Below, one piece after another: positions 4,577 to 8,587 of a stretch of DNA of 8,587 nt. The notes beneath the pieces are model-generated. The model was not told where the DNA came from. It was given only the letters and a program-made list of their open reading frames with translations, and searched no databases. The stretch is from Pseudomonadota bacterium (GTDB lineage Bacteria; Pseudomonadota; Alphaproteobacteria; JAAXGF01). The stretch spans positions 1 to 8,587 of the forward strand of contig JADFMW010000116.1 in assembly GCA_022563655.1 (NCBI GenBank). Direction: 5' to 3'. The number at the start of each line of letters is the position of its first letter. Position 1 is the stretch's first letter. The translations under genes were made by a program, and so were the position numbers.

Positions 4577-5739
4577 TTCTCGGTCGATGCCGGCCGGCGC
4601 GCCAGCGAGTCGTCGAGCGCGGCCAGCACCGCGGCTCGATCGACGTTGCGGTCGACGTATGCCTTGCCGATGCCTCGCGTGAGCACGAAGGCGATCTGGC
4701 CGTCGCGCACCTTTTTGTCCTGCGCCATGTGGTCGAGCAGGCGGCCGGCGGCGTCTTCGCCGACCACGGCCCCGGGGCTGGTCGGCAGGCCGACGGCGGT
4801 GAGGTGGCGGCGCACGCGCTCGACGTCGGCCGCTGGACACAGTCGCAGGCGCGCCGACAGCTCGAAGGCGAGCACCAGGCCGGCGGCCACCGCCTCGCCG
4901 TGGAGCAGGCGGTCGCCGTAGCCGGCTTCGACCTCGAACGCGTGGGCGAAGGTGTGGCCGAGATTGAGCAGCGCGCGGCTCCCCGATTCGCGCTCGTCGG
5001 CGGCGACGATGCGCGCTTTCGCGCGGCAGCTCGCGACCACGGCGCGCCGCTGGGCCGCGCGGTCGCCGGCGCACACGGCGTCGCCGTTGGCCTCGAGCCA
5101 GGCGAAGAACTCGGGATCGTCGATCAGCCCATACTTGACCACTTCGGCGTAGCCGGCGACGACGTGCCGCCGGGGCAGGGTGTCGAGCACGCCGATGTCG
5201 GCCAGAACCAGGCGCGGCTGATGAAATGTTCCCACCAGGTTCTTGCCGTGGCGGGTGTTGATGCCGGTCTTGCCGCCCACCGCGCTATCGACCTGGCCGA
5301 GGAGAGTGGTGGGCATTTGCACCACCGCTACGCCGCGCCGCAGGATGCTGGCGGCGAACCCGGCGAGATCGCCGACCACGCCGCCGCCGAAGGCGATAAC
5401 GGCGTCGCTGCGCTCGATCCGGGCGTCGAGCAGGTCGTCGATCAGCCGCTCGAGCGCGGCGAAGTCCTTGGTCGGCTCGCCTGGCGGCACGATGATCTCG
5501 TGGTGCTCGAAGCCGCCCGCCTCCAGGGCGCGACGCAGGGCGGGCAGGTGCAGCGCGGCCACGGTCTCGTCGCTGACGACCGCAACGCGCCGGCCCGTGA
5601 GCACCGGACGCAGGTATGTCGCGGCGTCGGCGATCAGCCCCTCGCCGACGACGATGTCGTAGCTGCGCTCGGGAACCAGGTCGATGCGCAGGCGCGCCGG
5701 CGCGCCGCCGGCCTCGGCGGCCAGGGTTTGCGCGCTCAT
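4567..5739 (-). CDS. aroB: 3-dehydroquinate synthase
   Basis: AroB converts DAHP to 3-dehydroquinate, the second step of the shikimate pathway, using NAD+ and a divalent metal in the cytoplasm. The 390-aa product has the usual family length with a slightly long tail. Visible motifs are GEPTKDF (87-93), the NAD-binding GGGVVGDLAGF (118-128), TTLLGQVDSAVGGKTGIN (144-161), AGYAEVVKYGL (195-205) and GHTFAHAFE (261-269). The expected metal ligands are Glu199, His262 and His280 (LLHGEAVAAG). The KNLVGTFHQP segment (166-175) is also typical. The start ATG 5739 overlaps the aroK stop as ATGA, so translation is coupled to aroK. The open frame extends 196 codons further upstream, but that part is a shadow of aroK. 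The C-terminal residues fall in a short tandem repeat, so the last few residues may vary between strains. Confidence 0.97.
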   Translation of the reverse strand: MSAQTLAAEAGGAPARLRIDLVPERSYDIVVGEGLIADAATYLRPVLTGRRVAVVSDETVAALHLPALRRALEAGGFEHHEIIVPPGEPTKDFAALERLIDDLLDARIERSDAVIAFGGGVVGDLAGFAASILRRGVAVVQMPTTLLGQVDSAVGGKTGINTRHGKNLVGTFHQPRLVLADIGVLDTLPRRHVVAGYAEVVKYGLIDDPEFFAWLEANGDAVCAGDRAAQRRAVVASCRAKARIVAADERESGSRALLNLGHTFAHAFEVEAGYGDRLLHGEAVAAGLVLAFELSARLRLCPAADVERVRRHLTAVGLPTSPGAVVGEDAAGRLLDHMAQDKKVRDGQIAFVLTRGIGKAYVDRNVDRAAVLAALDDSLARRPASTENQS

Positions 5740-6272
5740 CCGGGCGCTTCGGCCAAGGCGTCGATGATCTTGTCGACCACGGCGTCGTGTGGGCCGTCGA
5801 CGGTATCGACGATGATCGCGGCCTCGGCGTAGACGGGGTAGCGTTTGGCCATCAGATCGGCAAGGATCTCCCGCGGGTTGCCGCGATCGAGCAGCGGCCG
5901 GCGGCTGCGGCGGCGACAGCGCGCGACGAGGACGTCGAGGTCGGCGCGCAGCCACACCGAAACCGTCTTCTCGAGGATATTCGCGCGCGTCCGCGGATCG
6001 AGGAAGGCGCCGCCGCCGGTCGCGAGCACGTGCGGCGGCTCGTTGAGCAGCCGGGCGATGACCCGGCGCTCGCCGTCGCGGAAAGCGGCTTCGCCGTGGA
6101 GCTCGAAGATTTCGCCGATCAAGCACCCGGCGGCCGCTTCGATCTCGGTGTCGGCGTCGACGAACGGCACGCCTAGCCGGGCGGCGAGGCGGCGGCCAAC
6201 GGTGGTCTTGCCGGCCCCCATTAGGCCGATGAGCGCGATCGTGGGACGAATCGGGATCGACGGCGCGCTCAT
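5736..6272 (-). CDS. aroK: Shikimate kinase
   Basis: AroK phosphorylates shikimate at O3 using ATP, the fifth step of the shikimate pathway. With the start at 6272 it is 178 aa, typical of the family. Motifs are Walker A GLMGAGKTT (16-24), the shikimate-binding DADTEIE (39-45, Asp41), FRDGE (64-68, Arg65), GGGAF (86-90), the LID arginine in RRPLL (124-128) and KRYPVYAE (143-150). The frame stays open to an ATG at 6365, but those 31 extra residues do not resemble the family and overlap the divergent promoter region, so ATG 6272 is preferred; it has no clear Shine-Dalgarno. A -10-like TATATT (6331-6326, minus strand) would fit a start near 6320, though no good -35 precedes it. It forms an operon with aroB through a 4-bp overlap. 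Confidence 0.95.
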   Translation of the reverse strand: MSAPSIPIRPTIALIGLMGAGKTTVGRRLAARLGVPFVDADTEIEAAAGCLIGEIFELHGEAAFRDGERRVIARLLNEPPHVLATGGGAFLDPRTRANILEKTVSVWLRADLDVLVARCRRRSRRPLLDRGNPREILADLMAKRYPVYAEAAIIVDTVDGPHDAVVDKIIDALAEAPG

Positions 6273-6304
6273 CGCCGAGGTGCGCGGGCCCGCCGCGAGG
6301 AACC

Positions 6305-6333
6305 TTGAAACCGGCGATTCGACCCAATATACT
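6305..6333 (+). promoter_or_regulatory. Near-consensus sigma70 promoter facing the membrane/exported protein genes
   Basis: TTGAAA (6305-6310; 5 of 6), a 17-bp spacer, then TATACT (6328-6333; 5 of 6) point rightward. The predicted start is about 6340, giving a leader of about 125 nt before ATG 6465. It lies within the aroK upstream region and its -10 overlaps a minus-strand TATATT, so the two divergent units may compete for polymerase. The surrounding DNA (about 6326-6372) is strikingly AT-rich for this window. Confidence 0.6.
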
Positions 6334-6464
6334 GCCTCAAAATCATCATAATTCGAATGTAGCATAACTTAGAAGGCCGTCGCACCCCCCGCTAGCATCG
6401 TCACTGGTCAATAGTCATCCAGCCCGTGCGCCGAGTTCCCCATCTTCTGCAGCGGTTGCCCCGA

Positions 6465-6587
6465 ATGTTGGCGTTGGTGTTTATTATCGCGATCGCGGCC
6501 GGGCTTGTGTTCCTGATGACGTGGGACATTCCGCCGCCGACGGCGACAGTCGAGAGGATCATTCAACATGATCGATTCCCGAAGTAG
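6465..6587 (+). CDS. Small single-pass membrane protein, conserved-looking, unknown function
   Basis: The product is a 40-aa protein with a hydrophobic helix at about residues 1-19 (MLALVFIIAIAAGLVFLMT), then WDIPPPTATVER and a charged tail ending HDRFPK. I remember similar tiny proteins with a TM helix followed by W-[DE]-I-P-x-P and a tail ending R-F-P-[RK] upstream of xerD-linked genes in alphaproteobacteria; that is memory, not a search. An in-frame GTG at 6426 would give 53 aa with a basic N-terminus (RR, R, R) before the helix, which is topologically attractive; neither start has a clear Shine-Dalgarno. The end overlaps the next gene by 20 bp in another frame, implying translational coupling. 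The helix plus short tail suggests an inner-membrane anchor with a periplasmic tail if the basic N-terminus is used. Confidence 0.7.
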   Translation: MLALVFIIAIAAGLVFLMTWDIPPPTATVERIIQHDRFPK

Positions 6588-8394
6588 CGTCCTCGTCGCG
6601 ACGCTGTGTTTCATGGTGGCGGCGGTGGCCGCGCCGCTCAACGCTCAGATCACAGGGCCTCTCGATATCGTGCCCCAGCCCTTGCGCCCGTCTCCTGCTC
6701 CGCCCGAGCGGGCGCAGCCGCCTGTCGAGCGGGCGCCGGTCGAGCCGGCTCCGGCCCGCCCGGCCCCTAGCGCCCGGCCGACCCCCGCCCGGTCGTCCGT
6801 CGAGGTTGTATCCGTGCGGGCGCCAAGTCCCGAGGCGATGGGACTGTACGAGGAAGCCGAGGGCGGCTACGGCATCGACATGTGGCGGGGCACCCCGAGC
6901 GCTCTCGTCGAGCTGCTGCTGCCGCGCCTGCCGGCGGGCACCACCTCGCGGGCCGTCAACGACCTGGCGGCACGCCTGCTCCTGTCGACGGCGACGCCAC
7001 CCGAGAACCCGGGTGGAACCAGCCTGCTCGCCCTCAGGATCGAGCGCTTGGCGGCCATGGGCGAGGTCGAGGCGATGAACGCGCTGCTGCGCGCGGCGCC
7101 GCCCGGCCTCGATAACAGGACCATCGCGCGGGCCCGCCTCGACGCTCTGCTGTTGAACGCCGACCACGTGGGCGCCTGCGCCCGGGCGCGCGAGCTGCTC
7201 CGCCGCGACGATTCGCCTTACTGGGAAAAGGTGCTGATCTTCTGCCAAGCGTTGGCCGGCGAACACGACGCTGCGGCGCTGGGTGTTGCGCTGCTGCGCG
7301 AGCGCAATGTGGACGTTGATCCGGCCTTCGAAGTCCTGCTGCGGGCGCGCGCCGGCGACAAGGACGTGCAGCTCGGCAGCCTGCGCAACCCGACCGCGCT
7401 GCATCTCGCCATGCTTCAAGATGCGGAGCTGCCGGTGCCGGAGGAGGCGATCGCGAGCTCCGGGCCGGCGGTCGCACGCACCGTCGCACTCAATCCCAAC
7501 GTGCCGCTCGAGACCAGGCTCGGCGCCGCCGAGCGGGCGGAGGCCATGGGTGCCTTGCCGACCGAGACGTTGATCGAGCTCTACGAGAATGTCCCGTTCA
7601 TGCTCAAGGACTTGGCCAACCCGTTAAGCCGGGCCAAGGCCAGCGGCGGGCCGATGGCGCGGGCGCTGGTGTATCAGGCAATTCGCATCCAGGTCGTCCC
7701 CGTGGCGCGCGCCGAGGTGCTGCGATCGTATTGGCGGCTCGGCTTCGCGAGCAATGGGTGGGCCGGCTTCGCCACCGCGGCGCGGGTCACTCTCGAGCCG
7801 CTGTTGTCCCTCGTCCCTACCCCCGAGCTGGCATGGGTCGCGGGCGACGCGGTGCGAGCCTTGCTTGCCGCCGGTCGGCCGGCGGCGGCGCAGCCCTGGC
7901 TCGAGCTGGCGGCGGAACAGGCCGGCGCCGACCCCGAGGTGGCCGGCGCAGCGGCGTCGCTGTGGCCGCTCGCCAGGCTGGTCGATGCCGACGGCGTGCT
8001 GCCGTGGGACGACACACGGCTCACGGCTTGGTGGGAGGCGCAAGTGGACGTGCCCGAAGCCACGCGGCGCCAGCGCGCGACGGTGCTGTTCGGTCTGCTC
8101 AGTGCGCTCGGCGAGGAGATTCCGGCCGAAGCGCAGTTGCCGCTGCTGGCGGGGACGCTGACGCGTACGGCCAAGACTCCGGTGCCGGCGTTGTCGCGCC
8201 AGCTCGAGGCGGCGGCCAGCGCCGGGCGTATCGGCGAGACCGTGCTGCTGGCGCTTATCACGCTCGATCCCTTATCGCCGGAGGTTCCGGATATACTCGC
8301 GCTGTCGGCCGCCATCTCGGCGCTCTACCGGGTGGGGCTGGTCAATGAGGCGCGGGCGCTGGCGCTCGAGGCGGCGCTTGGCAATGAGCTGTAA
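6568..8394 (+). CDS. Exported, proline-rich, helical-repeat protein of unknown function
   Basis: The product is 608 aa. Residues 1-26 form a Sec signal peptide: hydrophobic LVATLCFMVAAVAA, then the cleavage-like LNA before Gln27. Residues about 31-78 are a linker rich in Pro, Ala, Arg and Glu. From about 85 on the protein is almost wholly alpha-helical, with Ala/Leu-rich helix pairs reminiscent of TPR/SEL1-type solenoids (for example 219-245, WEKVLIFCQALAGEHDAAALGVALLRE region). A distinctive GYGIDMWRGTP (100-110) opens the folded part. No catalytic motif was recognised. Related alphaproteobacterial proteins are, as I recall, hypothetical or labelled 'antifreeze', a name probably derived only from Ala/Pro composition. 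ATG 6568 has GAGAGG about 10 nt upstream (6552-6557) and is needed for the full signal peptide. It is likely co-transcribed with the overlapping small membrane protein and localised to the periplasm or envelope. Confidence 0.85.
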   Translation: MIDSRSSVLVATLCFMVAAVAAPLNAQITGPLDIVPQPLRPSPAPPERAQPPVERAPVEPAPARPAPSARPTPARSSVEVVSVRAPSPEAMGLYEEAEGGYGIDMWRGTPSALVELLLPRLPAGTTSRAVNDLAARLLLSTATPPENPGGTSLLALRIERLAAMGEVEAMNALLRAAPPGLDNRTIARARLDALLLNADHVGACARARELLRRDDSPYWEKVLIFCQALAGEHDAAALGVALLRERNVDVDPAFEVLLRARAGDKDVQLGSLRNPTALHLAMLQDAELPVPEEAIASSGPAVARTVALNPNVPLETRLGAAERAEAMGALPTETLIELYENVPFMLKDLANPLSRAKASGGPMARALVYQAIRIQVVPVARAEVLRSYWRLGFASNGWAGFATAARVTLEPLLSLVPTPELAWVAGDAVRALLAAGRPAAAQPWLELAAEQAGADPEVAGAAASLWPLARLVDADGVLPWDDTRLTAWWEAQVDVPEATRRQRATVLFGLLSALGEEIPAEAQLPLLAGTLTRTAKTPVPALSRQLEAAASAGRIGETVLLALITLDPLSPEVPDILALSAAISALYRVGLVNEARALALEAALGNEL

Positions 8395-8587
8395 GTACGT
8401 GCCAGCGTAAGTCCGCGTATCACCCTTGGCATCGGCGGCTAAGGCCCGCGCCGGCGATGGCTGGTGGGTCGAATGATGACTGGCTCTTCACTGTCGGCAA
8501 GCCCTAGCCCGCATTTCTCACCAGGATGCGGCCGTCATCGCGCCGGGCGGGGGCGGTCCGCCAGGAGAGAGCCGAAAAGCGTAGCCG
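8395..8587. other. Right-hand tail without a recognised gene
   Basis: I recognise no gene in these 193 bp. Two frames run off the edge: plus-strand from ATG 8473 (38 complete codons, rich in S, R and P), and a minus-strand frame ending at TAG 8506-8504 after 27 codons (ending RILVRNAG). Neither resembles XerD, which I would have expected downstream from gene order in relatives. Either may be chance, since open frames of this length are common at this G+C. Confidence 0.4.
8430..8459 (+). terminator. Imperfect hairpin downstream of the exported-protein gene
   Basis: CATCGGCGGC (8430-8439) pairs with GCCGGCGATG (8450-8459) over 10 positions with one G-G mismatch and a 10-nt loop. It starts 36 bp after the stop codon. 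There is no T-run, so intrinsic termination would be weak at best. Confidence 0.3.

Noticed and set aside
4729..5832. Plus-strand open frame of 367 codons opposite aroB
   Set aside because: Shadow of aroB, whose NAD and metal motifs are complete.
5740..6327. N-terminal extension making aroB a 586-aa fusion
   Set aside because: The extra 196 codons are an off-frame reading of aroK (Arg/Pro-rich); ATG 5739 overlapping the aroK stop is the natural start.

Overview
The window is GC-rich, by eye roughly two thirds G+C. It reads as a piece of an alphaproteobacterial chromosome, probably Rhodospirillales-like, judged from protein similarity and gene order remembered from that class. It is compact and mostly housekeeping. 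No phage, CRISPR, tRNA, rRNA or complete insertion sequence is visible.

Layout. On the minus strand at the left edge lie cobT (N-terminus only) and cobS, subunits of the aerobic cobaltochelatase. Next, also on the minus strand, is a small zinc-finger-like protein with a C-terminal J domain. A BolA-family gene diverges from it on the plus strand. A second plus-strand gene encodes a ribbon-helix-helix (RHH) DNA-binding protein whose 3' half has been tandemly duplicated with a 185-bp period. Converging on it from the minus strand is a CNNM/CBS/CorC membrane protein gene, preceded by the co-oriented pair aroK-aroB (shikimate pathway, 4-bp ATGA overlap). To the right of aroK the direction flips: a strong sigma70-like promoter faces a tiny single-pass membrane protein (40 aa) that overlaps a 608-aa exported, proline-rich, helix-rich protein of unknown function. 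The last 190 bp hold no recognisable gene.

How the parts fit. CobS and CobT work together with CobN, which is not in this window, to insert cobalt into the corrin ring. AroK and AroB act in chorismate synthesis. The J-domain, BolA, RHH and CNNM genes are long-standing neighbours of these loci in alphaproteobacteria rather than an obvious single pathway. The small membrane protein and the exported 608-aa protein are probably co-expressed and envelope-associated; in relatives I remember such genes next to xerD, which is not visible here.

I did not find a convincing new multi-gene system. The most unusual points are the diverged tandem duplication in the RHH gene, whose core differs mainly at synonymous sites but is out of frame; an apparently leaderless promoter for the J-domain gene; a 13-14-bp tandem repeat running through the aroB stop codon; and the uncharacterised membrane/exported gene pair.
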